Shown one piece after another: positions 45,171 through 57,559 of a stretch of 64,000 bases of DNA. Each line of letters opens with the position of its first letter. Position 1 is the stretch's first letter. The notes beneath the pieces were generated by a model. That model had not been told where the DNA came from and searched no databases. It saw only the letters and a list, made by a program, of their open reading frames with translations. Position numbers and translations under genes: made by a program. The stretch spans positions 159,534,576 through 159,598,575 of the forward strand of contig OZ038378.1 of NCBI GenBank assembly GCA_964036045.1. Direction: 5' to 3'. This DNA is from Eutreptiella sp. 'Long Island Sound 2002'. Taxonomy: Eukaryota; Euglenozoa; Euglenophyceae; Eutreptiales; Eutreptiaceae.

Positions 45171-48070
45171 TTAGTCCCAAATTTTCCCAGTTTTCCCCAC
45201 CTGTTTCCACTTGGTCCCACTTAGTCCCCGTTTTTCCCAGTTTTCCCCACCTGTTTCCACTTGGTCCCACTTAGTCGCAATTTTCCCCAGTTTTCCCCAC
45301 CCGTTTCCACTTGGTCCCAATTTGTCCCAATTTATCCCAGTTTTCCCCACCTGTTTCCACTTGGTCCCACTTAGTCCCAATTTTACACAGCTTTCCCCAC
45401 CTGTTTCCACTTGGTCCCAATTTGTCCCAATTTTTCCCAGTTTTCCCCACATGTTTCCAGTTGGTCCCACTTAGTCCCAATTTTTCCCAGGTTTCCCCAC
45501 CTGTTTCCACTTGGTCCCGCTTGGTCCCAATTTTTCCCAGTTTTCCCCACCTGCTTCCACTTGGTTCCACTCAGTCCCAATTTTTCCCAGTTTTCCCCAC
45601 CTGTTTCCACTTGGTCCCACTTAGTCCCAATTTTTCCCAGCTTTCCCCGCCTGTTTCCACTTGGTCCCACTTAGTCCCAATTTCTCCCAATTTTCCCCAC
45701 CCGTTTCCACTTGGTCCCACTTAGTCCCAATTTTCGCCAGTTTTCCCCACCTGTTTCCACTCGGTCCCACTTAGTCCCAATTTTCCCCAGTTTTCCCCAC
45801 CTGTTTCCACTTGGTCCCACTTAGTCCTAATTTCCCCTAGTTTTCCCCACCTGTTTCCACTTGGTCCCACTTGGTCCCAATGTCCCCCAGCTTTCCCCAC
45901 CTGTTTCCACTTGGTCCCACTTGGTCCCAATTTTCCCCAGCTTTCCCCACCTGTTTCCACTTGGTCCAACTTAGTCCCAATTTTTCCCAGTTTTCCCCAC
46001 CTGTTTCCACTTGGTCCAACTTAGTCCCAATTTTTCCCAGTTTTCCCCACCTGTTTCCACTTGGTCCCACTTTGTCCCAATTTTTCCCTGGTTTCCCCAC
46101 CTGTTTCCACTTGGTCCCACTTGGTCCCAATTTTTCCCAGTTTTCCCCACCTGTTTCCACTTGGTCCCACTTAGTACCAATTTTTCCCAGATTTCCCCAC
46201 CTGTTTTCCACTTGGTCCCACTTAGTCCCAATTTTTCCCAGCTTTCCCCACCTGTTTCCACTTGGTCCCACTAAGTCCCAATTTCTCCCAATTTTCCCCA
46301 CCCGTTTCCACTTGGTCCCACTTAGTCCCAATTTTTCCCAGTTTTCCCCACCTGTTTCCACTTGGTCCCACTTAGTCCCAATTTTCCCCAGTTTTCCCCA
46401 CCTGTTTCCACTTGGTCCCACTTAGTCCCAATTTTTCCAAGTTTTCCCCACCCGTTTCCACTTGGTCCCACTTAGTCCCAATTTTTCCCAGTTTCCCCCA
46501 CCCGTTTCCACTTGGTCCAACTTAGTCCCAATTTTTCCGAGTTTTCCCCACCCGTTTCCACTTGGTCCCACTTAGTCCCAATTTTTCCAAGTTTTCCCCA
46601 CCTGTTTCCACTTCGCCCCACTTGGTCCCAATTTTTCCCAGTTTTCCCCACCCGTTTCCACTTGGTCCGACTTGTCCCAGGTTTTCCTAGTTTTCCCCAC
46701 CTGTTTCCACTTGGTCCAACTTACTCCCAATTTTCCCCAGTTTTCCCCACCTGTTTCCACTTGGTCCCACATAGTCCCAATTTCCCTCAATTTTCCCCAC
46801 CTGTTTCCACTTGGTCCAAGTTAGTCCCAATTTTTGCCAGTTTTGACCACCTGTTTCCACTTGGTCCCACTTAGTCCCAATTTTTCCCATTTTTCCGAAC
46901 CTGTTTCCACTTGGTGCCACTTAGTCCCAAATTTTCCCAGTTTTCCCCACCTGTTTCCACTTGGTCCCACTTAGTCCCCGTTTTTCCCAGTTTTCCCCAC
47001 CTGTTTCCACTTGGTCCCACTTAGTCCCAATTTTCTCCAGTTTTCCCCACCCGTTTCCACTTGGTCCCAATCTGTCCCAATTTTTCCCAGTTTTCCCCAC
47101 CTGTTTCCACTTGGTCCCACTTAGTCCCAATTTTTCACAGCTTTCCCCACCTGTTTCCACTTGGTCCCAATTTGTCCCAATTTTTCCCAGTTTTCCCCAC
47201 ATGTTTCCACTTGGTCCCACTTAGTCCCACTTTTTCCCAGTTTTCCCCGCCTGTTTCCACTTGGTTCCACTCAGTCCCAATTTTTCCCAGTTTTCCCCAC
47301 CTGTTTCCACTTGGTCCCACTTAGTCCCAATTTTTCCCAGCTTTCCCCGCCTGTTTCCACTTGGTCCCACTTAGTCCCAATTTCTCCCAATTTTCCCCAC
47401 CCGTTTCCACTTGGTCCCACTTAGTCCCAATTTTCCCCAGTTTTCCCCACCTGTTTCCACTCGGTCCCACTTAGTCCAAATTTTTCCCAGTTTTCCCCAC
47501 CTGTTTCCACTTGGTCCCACTTAGTCCTAATTTCCCCTAGTTTTCCCCACCTGTTTCCACTTGGTCCCACTTGGTCCCAATTTTTCCCACTTTTCCCCAC
47601 CTGTTTCCACTTGGTCCCACTTAGTCCCAATGTCCCCCAGCTTTCCCCACCTGTTTCCACTTGGTCCCACTTGGTCCCAATTTTCCCCAGCTTTCCCCAC
47701 CTGTTTCCACTTGGTCCAACTTAGTCCCAATTTTTCCCAGTTTTCCCCACCTGTTTCCACTTGGTCCAACTTAGTCCCAATTTTTCCCAGTTTTCCCCAC
47801 CTGTTTCCACTTGGTCCCACTTTGTCCCAATTTTTCCCTGGTTTCCCCACCTGTTTCCACTTGGTCCCACTTGGTCCCAATTTTTCCCAGTTTTCCCCAC
47901 CTGTTTCCACTTGGTCCCACTTAGTACCAATTTTTCCCAGTTTTCCCCACCTGTTTTCCACTTGGTCCCACTTAGTCCCAATTTTTCCCAGCTTTCCCCA
48001 CCTGTTTCCACTTGGTCCCACTTAGTCCCAATTTCTCCCAATTTTCCCCACCCGTTTCCACTTGGTCCCA
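45171..48070. repeat. array C higher-order repeat, 1,750-bp unit
   Basis: Order of variants from 45171 recurs from 46921 (offset 1,750 bp, 35 monomers), and 46011 recurs at 47761 with the same offset. Markers include GTCCCAATGTCCCCCAGC and a 51-bp monomer with CCTGTTTTCCAC at about 46203 and 47953. A further copy of the 47.56-48.0 kb part lies near 50.69 kb (offset about 3,129 bp). Confidence 0.75.
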
Positions 48071-48820
48071 CTTAGTCCCAATTTTTCCCAGTTTTCCCAC
48101 CTCTTTCCACCTGGTCCCACTTAGTCCCAATTTTCCCCAGTTTTCCCCACCTGTTTCCACTTGGTCCCACTTAGTCCCAATTTCTCCCAATTTTCCCCAC
48201 CTGTTTCCACTTGGTCCCACTTAGTCCCAATTTTCCCCAGTTTTCCCCACCTGTTTCCACTTGGTCCCACTTAGTCCCAATTTTTCCAAGTTTTCCCCAC
48301 CCGTTTCCACTTGGTCCCACTTAGTCCCAATTTTTCCCGGTTTCCCCCACCCGTTTCCACTTGGTCCAACTTAGTCCCAATTTTTCCCAGTTTTCCCCAC
48401 CCGTTTCCACTTGGTCCCACTTAGTCCCAATTTTTCCAAGTTTTCCCCACCCGTTTCCACTTGGTCCCACTTAGTCCCAATTTTTCCCAGTTTTCCCCAC
48501 CTGTTTCCACTTGGTCCCACTTAGTCCCAATTTTTCCCACTTTTCCCCACCTGTTTCAACTTGGTCCCACTTAGTCCCAATTTTTCCCAGTTTTCCCCAC
48601 CTGTTTCCACTTGGTCCCACTTAGTCCCAATTTTTCCCAGCTTTCCCCACCTGTTTCCACTTGGTCCCACTTAGTCCCAATTTTTCCCAGCTTTCCCCAC
48701 CTGTTTCCACTTGGTCCCACTTAGTCCCAATTTCTCCCAATTTTCCCCACCCGTTTCCACTTGGTCCCACTTAGTCCCAATTTTTCCCAGTTTTCCCCAC
48801 CTGTTTCCACTTGGTCCCAC

Positions 48821-50510
48821 TTAGTCCCAATTTTTCCCAGCTTTCCCCACCTGTTTCAACTTGGTCCCACTTAGTCCCAATTTTTCCCAGTTTTCCCCAC
48901 CTGTTTCCACTTGGTCCAACTTACTCCCAATTTTCCCCAGTTTTCCCCACCTTTTTCCAATTGGTCCCACTTTGTCCCAATTTTTCCTAGTTTGCCCCAC
49001 CTGTTTCCACTTGGTCCCACATAGTCCCAATTTCCCTCAATTTTCCCCACCCGTTTCCACTTGGTCCAAGTTAGTCCCAATTTTTGCCAGCTTTGACCAC
49101 CTGTTTCCACTTGGTCCCACTTAGTCCCAATTTTTCCCAGTTTTCCGCACCTGTTTCCACTTGGTGCCACTGAGTCCCAAATTTTCCCAGTTTTCCCCAC
49201 CTGTTTCCACTTGGTCCCACTTAGTCCCCGTTTTTCCCAGTTTTCCCCACCTGTTTCCACTTGGTCCCAATTTTCCCCAGTTTTCCCCACCCGTCTCCAC
49301 TTGGTCCCAATTTGTCCCAATTTTTCCCAGTTTTCCCCACCTGTTTCCACTTGGTCCCACTTAGTCCCAATTTTTCACAGCTTTCCCCACCTCTTTCCAC
49401 TTGGTCCCAATTTGTCCCAATTTTTCCCAGTTTTCCCCACATGTTTCCACTTGGTCCCACTTGTCCCAATTTTTCCCAGGTTTCCCCACCTGTTTCCACT
49501 TGGTCCCGCTTGGTCCCAATTTTTCCCAGTTTTCCCCACCTGTTTCCACTTGGTTCCACTCAGTCCCAATTTTTCCCAATTTTCCCCACCTGTTTCCACT
49601 TGGTCCCACTTAGTCCCAATTTATCCCAGCTTTCCCCGCCTGTTTCCACTTGGTCCCACTTAGTCCCAATTTCTCCCAATTTTCCCCACCCGTTTCCACT
49701 TGGTCCCACTTAGTCCCAATTTTTCCCAGTTTTCCCCACCTGTTTCCACTTGGTCCAACTTACTCCCAATTTTCCCCAGTTTTCCCCACCTTTTTCCAAT
49801 TGGTCCCACTTTGTCCCAATTTTTCCTAGTTTGCCCCACCTGTTTCCACTTGGTCCCACATAGTCCCAATTTCCCTCAATTTTCCCCACCCGTTTCCACT
49901 TGGTCCAAGTTAGTCCCAATTTTTGCCAGTTTTGACCACCTGTTTCCACTTGGTCCCACTTAGTCCCAATTTTTCCCAGTTTTCCGCACCTGTTTCCACT
50001 TGGTGCCACTGAGTCCCAAATTTTCCCAGTTTTCCCCACCTGTTTCCACTTGGTCCCACTTAGTCCCCGTTTTTCCCAGTTTTCCCCACCTGTTTCCACT
50101 TGGTCCCAATTTTCCCCAGTTTTCCCCACCCGTCTCCACTTGGTCCCAATTTGTCCCAATTTTTCCCAGTTTTCCCCACCTGTTTCCACTTGGTCCCACT
50201 TAGTCCCAATTTTTCACAGCTTTCCCCACCTCTTTCCACTTGGTCCCAATTTGTCCCAATTTTTCCCAGTTTTCCCCACATGTTTCCACTTGGTCCCACT
50301 TAGTCCCAATTTTTCCCAGGTTTCCCCACCTGTTTCCACTTGGTCCCGCTTGGTCCCAATTTTTCCCAGTTTTCCCCACCTGTTTCCACTTGGTTCCACT
50401 CAGTCCCAATTTTTCCCAATTTTCCCCACCTGTTTCCACTTGGTCCCACTTAGTCCCAATTTATCCCAGCTTTCCCCGCCTGTTTCCACTTGGTCCCACT
50501 TAGTCCCAAT
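48821..50510. repeat. array C higher-order repeat, 839-bp unit, two copies
   Basis: The stretch 48821-49650 recurs at 49660-50500 with a constant 839-bp offset. The match includes rare 40-bp monomers (about 49261 and 50100) and the CTTTTTCCAATTGGTCCC marker (about 48951 and 49790). A one-base-short monomer near 49460 is not shared, so the two copies have diverged slightly. Confidence 0.8.
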
Positions 50511-53500
50511 TTCTCCCAATTTTCCCCACCCGTTTCCACTTGGTCCCACTTAGTCCCAATTTTCCCCAGTTTTCCCCACTTGTTTCCACTCGGTCCCACT
50601 TAGTCCCAATTTTTCCCAGTTTTCCCCACCTGTTTCCACTTGGTCCCACTTAGTCCTAATTTCCCCTAGTTTTCCCCACCTGATTACACTTGGTCCCACT
50701 TGGTCCCAATTTTTCCCACTTTTCCCCACCTGTTTCCACTTGGTCCCACTTAGTCCCAATGTCCCCCAGCTTTCCCCACCTGTTTCCACTTGGTCCCACT
50801 TGGTCCCAATTTTCCCCACCTTCCCCCACTTGTTTCCACTTGGTCCAACTTAGTCCCAATTTTTCCCAGTTTTCCCCACCTGTTTCCACTTGGTCCAACT
50901 TAGTCCCAATTTTTCCCAGTTTTCCCCACCTGTTTCCACTTGGTCCCACTTGGTCCCAATTTTTCCCAGTTTTCCCCACCTGTTTCCACTTGGTCCCACT
51001 TAGTACCAATTTTTCCCAGTTTTCCCCACCTGTTTTCCACTTGGTCCCACTTAGTCCCAATTTTTCCCAGCTTTCCCCACCTGTTTCCACTTGGTCCCAC
51101 TTAGTCCCAATTTCTCCCAATTTTCCCCACCCGTTTCCCCTTGGTCCCACTTAGTCCCAATTTTTCCCAGTTTTCCCCACCTGTTTCCACTTGGTCCCAC
51201 TTAGTCCCAATTTTCCCCAGTTTTCCCCACCTGTTTCCACTTGGTCCCACTTAGTCCCAATTTTTCCAAGTTTTCCCCACCCGTTTCCACTTGGTCCCAC
51301 TTAGTCACAATTTTTCCCAGTTTCCCCCACCCGTTTCCACTTGGTCCAACTTAGTCCCAATTTTTCCCAGTTTTCCCCACCCGTTTCCACTTGGTCCCAC
51401 TTAGTCCCAATTTTTCCAAGTTTTCCCCACCCGTTTCCACTTGGTCCCACTTAGTCCCAATTTTTCCCAGTTTTCCCCACCTGTTTCCACTTGGTCCCAC
51501 TTAGTCCCAATTTTTCCCAGTTTTCCCCACCCGTTTCAACTTGGTCCCACTTAGTCCCAATTTTCCCCAGTTTTCCCCACCTGTTTCCACTTGGTCCCAC
51601 TTAGTCCCAATTTTTCCCAGTTTTCCCCACCTGTTTCCACTTGCTCCCACTTAGTCCCAATTTTTCCCAGCTTTCCCCACCTGTTTCCACTTGGTCCCAC
51701 TTAGTCCCAATTTCTCCCAATTTTCCCCACCCGTTTCCACTTGGTCCCACTTAGTCCCAATTTTTCCCAGTTTTCCCCACCTGTTTCCACTTGGTCCCAC
51801 TTAGTCCCAATTTTTCCCAGCTTTCCCCACCTGTTTCAACTTGGTCCCACTTAGTCCCAATTTCTTCCAATTTTCCCCACCAGTTTCCACTTGGTCCCAC
51901 TTAGTCCCAATTTTTCCCAGCTTTCCCCATCTGTTTCCACTTGGTCCCACTTAGTCCCAATTTTTACCAGTTTTCCCCACCTGTTTCCACTTGGTCCCAC
52001 TTAGTCCCAATTTTCCCCAGTTTTCCCCACCTGTTTCGACTTGGTCCCACTTGGTCCCAGTTTTTCCCAGTTTTCCCCACCAGTTTCCACTTGGTCCCAC
52101 TTAGTCCCAATTTTTCCCAGCTTTCCCCACCTGCTTCCACTTGGTCCCACTTGGTCCCAATTTTCCCCAGCTTTCCCCACCTGTTTCCACTTGGTCCCAC
52201 TTAGTCCCAATTTTTCCCAGTTTTCCCCACCTGTTTCCACTTGGTCCAACTTAGTCCCAATTTTTCCCAGTTTTCCCCACCCGTTTCCACTTGGTCCAAT
52301 TTAGTCCCAATTTTTCCCAGTTTTCCCACGTGTTTCCACTTGGTCCCACTTAGTCCCAATTTTCCCCAGTTTTCCCCACCTGTTTCCACTTGGTCCCACT
52401 TAGTCCCAATTTTTCCCACGTTTCCCCACCTGTTTCCACTTGGTCCCACTTGGTCCCAATTTTTCCCAGTTTTCCCCACCTGTTTCCACTTGGTCGCACT
52501 TAGTCCCAATTTTTCCCAGCTTTCCCCACCTGTTTCCACTTGGTCCCACTTAGTCCCAATTTTCCCAAGTTTTCCCCACCTGTTTCCACTTGGTCCCACT
52601 CAGTCCCAATTTTTCCCAGTTTTCCCCACCTGTTTCCACTTGGTCCCACTTAGTCCCAATTTTCCCCAGTTTTCCCCACCTGTTTCCACTTGGTCCCACT
52701 TAGTCCCAATTTTTCCCACGTTTCCCAACCTGTTTCCACTTGGTCCCACTTGGTCCCAATTTTTCCCAGTTTTCCCCACCTGTTTCCACTTGGTCCCACT
52801 TAGTCCCAATTTTTCCCAGCTTTCCCCACCTGTTTCCACTTGGTCCCACTTAGTTCCAATTTCTCCCAATTCTCCCCACCCGTTTCCACTTGGTCCCACT
52901 TAGTCCCAATTTTTCCCAGGTTTCCCCACCTGTTTCCACTTGGTCCCACTTGGGCCCAATTTTTCCCAGTTTTCCCCACTTGTTTTCACTTGGTCCCACT
53001 TAGTCCCAATTTTTCCCAGTTTTCCCCACCTGTTTCCACTTGGTCCCACTTAGTCCCAATTTTCCCCAGTTTTCCCCACCTGTTTCCACTTGGTCCCACT
53101 TGGTCCCAATTGTCCCCACTTTTCCCCACCTGTTTCCACTTGGTCCCACTTAGTCCCAATTTTTCCCAGCTTTCCCCACCTGTTTCCATTTGGTCCCACT
53201 TCGTCCCAATTTCCCCAAGTTTTCCCCGCCTGTTTCCACTTGGTCCAACTTAGTCCCAATTTTTCCAAGTTTTCCCCACCCGTTTCCACTTGGTCCCACT
53301 TAGTCCCATTTTTTCCCAGATTTCCCCACCTGTTTCCACTTGGTCCCACTTAGTCCCAATTTTCCTCAGTTTTCCCCACCTGTTTCCACTTGGTCCCACT
53401 TAGTCCCAATTTTCCCCAGTTTTCCCCACCTGTTTCCACTTGGTCCCACTTAGTCCCAATTTTTCCCAGTTTTCCCCACCTGTTTCCACTTGGTCCCACT

Positions 53501-56500
53501 TAGTCCCAATTTTTCCCAGCTTTCCCCACCTGTTTCCACGTGGTCCCACTTAGTGCTAATTTTCCCCAATTTTCCCCACCTGTTTCCACTTGGTCCCACT
53601 TAGTCCCAATTTTCCCAAGTTTTCCCCACCTGTTTCCACTTGGTCCCACTCAGTCCCAATTTTTCCCAGTTTTCCCCACCTGTTTCCACTTGGTCCGACT
53701 CATTCCCAATTTTTCCCAGTTTTCCCCACGTGTTTCCACTTGGTCCCACTTAGTCCCAATTTTTCCCAATTTTCCCCACCTGTTTCCACTTGGTCCCACT
53801 TAGTCCCAATTTTCCCCAGTTTTCCCCACCTGTTTCCACTTGGTCCCACTTAGTCCCAATTTTTCCCAGTTTTCCCCACCTGTTTCCACTTGGTCCAAGG
53901 TAGTCCCAATTTTTCCCAGTTTTCCCCACCTGTTTCCACTTGGTCCCACTTAGTCCCAATTTTTCCCAGTTTTCCCCACCTGTTTCCACTTGGTCCCACT
54001 TAGTCCCAATTTTTCCCAGCTTTCCCCACCTGTTTCCACTTGGTGCCACTTAGTCCCAATTTTTCCCAGTTTTCCCACCTGTTTCCACCTGGTCCCACTT
54101 GGTCCCAATTTTTCCCAGTTTTCCCCACCTGTTTCCACTTGGTCCCACTTGTCCCAATTTCTCCTAGTTTCCCCCCCCTGTTTCCACTTGGTCCAACTTA
54201 GTCCCAATTTTCCCTAGTTTTCCCCACCTATTTCCACTTGGTCCCACTTAGTCCCAATTTTTCCCAGTTTTCCCCACCTGTTTCCACTTGGTCCAACTTA
54301 GTCCCAATTTTCCCAAGTTTTCCCCACCTGTCTCCACTTGGTCCAACTTAGTCCCAATTTTTCCAAGTTTTCCCCACCCGTTTCCACTTGGTCCCACTTA
54401 GTCCCAATTTTTCCCAGTTTTCCCCACCTGTTCCCACTTGGTCCCACTTAGTCCCAATTTTCCTCAGTTTTCCCCACATGTTTCCACTTGGTCCCACTTA
54501 GTCCCAATTTTTCCCAGCTTTCCCCACCTGTTTCCACGTGGTCCCACTTAGTCCCAATTTCCCCGAATTTTCCCCACCTGTTTCCACTTGGTCCCACTTA
54601 GTCCCAATTCTCCCCAGTTTTCCCCACCTGTTTCCACTTGGTCCCACTCAGTCCCAATTTTTCCCAGTTTTCCCCACCTGTTTCCACTTGGTCCCACTCA
54701 TTCCCAATTTTTCCCAGTTTTCCCCACCTGTTTCCACTTGGTCCCACTTAGTCCCAATTTGCTCCAGCTTTCCCCACCTGTTTCCACTTGGTCCCACTTA
54801 GTCCCAATTTTTCCCAGTTTTCCCCACCTGTTTCCACTTGGTCCCACTCAGCCCCAATTTTTCCCAGTTTTCCCCACCTGTTTCCACTTGGTCCCACTTA
54901 GTCCCAATTTTTCCCAGTTTTCCCACCTGTTTCCACCTGGTCCCACTTGGTCCCAATTTTTCCCAGTTTTCCCCACCTGTTTCCACTTGGTCCCACTTGT
55001 CCCAATTTTTACTAGTTCCCCCCCCCCTGTTTCCACTTGGTCCAACTTAGTGCCAATTTTCCCCAGTTTTCCCCACCTATTTCCACTTGGTCCCACTTAG
55101 TCCCAATTTTTCCCAGTTTTCCCCACCTGTTTCGACTTGGTCCCACTTTGTCCCAATTTTTCCTAGTTTGACCCACCTGTTTCCACTTGGTCCCACATAG
55201 TCCCTATTTCCCCCAATTTTCCCCACCTGTTTCCACTTGGTCCAAGTTAGTCCCAATTTTTCCCAGTTTTCCCCACCTGTTTCCACTTGGTCCCACTTAG
55301 TCCCCGTTTTCCCCAGTTTTCCCCACCTGTTTCGACTTGGTCCCACTTAGTCCCAATTTTCCCCAGTTTTCCCCACCTATTTCCACTTGGTCCCACTTAG
55401 TCCCAATTTTTCCCAGTTTTCCCCACCTGTTTGCAGTTGGTCCCACGTAGTCCCAATTTTTCCCAGGTTTCCCCACCCGTTTCCACTTGGTCCCACTTAG
55501 TCCCAATTTTTCCCAGGTTTCCCCACCTGTTTCCACTTGGTCCCACTTGGTCCCAATTTTTCCCAGTTTTCCCCACCTGTTTCCACTTGGTCCCACCTAG
55601 TCCCAATTTTTCCCAGGTTTCCCCACCTGTTTCCACTTGGTCCCACTTAGTCGCAATTTCTCCCAATTTTCCCCACCCGTTTCCACTTGGTCCCACTTTG
55701 TGCCAATTTTTCCCAGTTTTCCCCACCTGTTTCCACTTGGTCCCAATTTTCCCCAGCTTTCCCCACCTGTTTCCACTTGGTCCAACTTAGTCCCAATTTT
55801 CCCCAGTTTTCCCCACCTGTTTCCACTTGGTCCCACTTGGTCCCAATTTTCCCCAGCTTTCCCCACCTGTTTCCACTTCGCCCCACTTAGTCCCAACTTT
55901 TCCCAGTTTTCCCCACTTGTTTCCACTTGGTCCCACTTCGTCCCAATTTTCCCCAGCTTTCCCCACCTGTTTCCACTTGGTCCAGCTTAGTCCCAATTTT
56001 TCCTAGCTTTCCCCACCTGTTTCCACTTGGTCCAACTTAGTCCCAATTTTCCCCAGTTTTCCCCACCTGTTTCCACTTGGTCCAACTTAGTCCCAATTTT
56101 CCTCAGTTTTCCCCACATGTTTCCACTTGGTCCCACTTAGTCCCAATTTTTCCCAGTTTTCCCCACCTGTTTCCACTTGGTCCCACTTAGTCCCAATTTT
56201 TCCCAGTCTTCCCCATCTGTTTCCACTTGGTCCCACTTAGTCCCCGTTTTTGCCAGTTTTCCCCACCTATTTCCACTTGGTCCCACTTAGTCCCAATTTT
56301 TCCCAGTTTTCCCCACCTGTTTCGACTTGGTCCCACTTTGTCCCAATTTTTCCTAGTTTGCCCCACTTGTTTCCACTTGGTCCCACATAGTCCCGATTTC
56401 CCCCAATTTTCCCCACCTGTTTCCACTTGGTCCCACTTAGTCCCCGTTTTTCCCAGTTTTCCCCACCTGTTTCCACTTGGTCCCACTTAGTCCCAATTTT

Positions 56501-57559
56501 CCCTAGTTTTCCCCACCCGTTTCCACTTGGTCCCACTTAGTCCCAATATTTCCCAGTTTTCCCCACCTGTTTCCACTTGGTGCCACTTAGTCCCAATTTT
56601 TCCCAGTTTTCCCCACCTGTCTCCACTTGGTCCCACTTAGTCCCCGTTTTTCCCAGTTTTCCCCACCTGTTTCCACTTGGTCCCACTTAGTCCCAATTTT
56701 CCCCAGTTTTCCCCACCCGTTTCCACTTGGTCCCAATTTTCCTCAGTTTTCCCCACCTGTTTCCACTTGGTCCCACTTGGTCCCAATTTTCCCAGTTTTC
56801 CCCACCTGTTTCCACTTGGTCCCACTTAGTCCCAATTTTTCCCAGTTTCCCCACTTGTTTCCACTTGGTCCCACTTGTCCCAATTTTTTCCTAGTTTTCC
56901 CCCCCTGTTTCTACTTGGTCCAACTTAGTAGCAATTTTTCCCAGGTATCCCCACCTGTGTCCACTTGGTCCCACTTGGCCCCAAATTTTTCCCACTTTTC
57001 CCCACCCGTTTCCACTTCGCCCCACTTAGTCCCAATTTTTCCCAGTTTTCCCCACCTGTTTCCACTTGGTCCCACTTAGTCCCAATTTTTCCCAGTTTTC
57101 CCCACCTGTTTCCACTTGGTCCCACTTAGTCCCAATTTTTCCCAGTTTTCCCCACCTGTTTCCACTTGGTCCCACTTACTCCAAATTTTCCCTAGTTTTC
57201 CCCACCCGTTTCCACTTGGTCCCACTTAGTCCCAAGTTTTCCCAGTTTTGACCACCTGTTTCCACTTGGTCCCACTTAGTCCCAATTTTTCCCAGTTTTC
57301 CCCCACCTGTATCCACTTGGTGCCACTTAGTCCCAATTTTTCCCAGTTTTCCCCACCTGTTTCCACTTGGTCCCACTTAGTCCCCGTTTTTCCCAGTTTT
57401 CCCCACCTGTTTCCACTTGGTCCCACTTAGTCCCAATTTTCCCTAGTTTTCCCCACCCGTTTCCACTTGGTCCCACTTAGTCCCAATTTTTCCCAGTTTC
57501 CCCCGCCTGTTTCCACTTGGTGCCACTTAGTCCCAATTTTTCCCAGTTTTCCCCACCTG

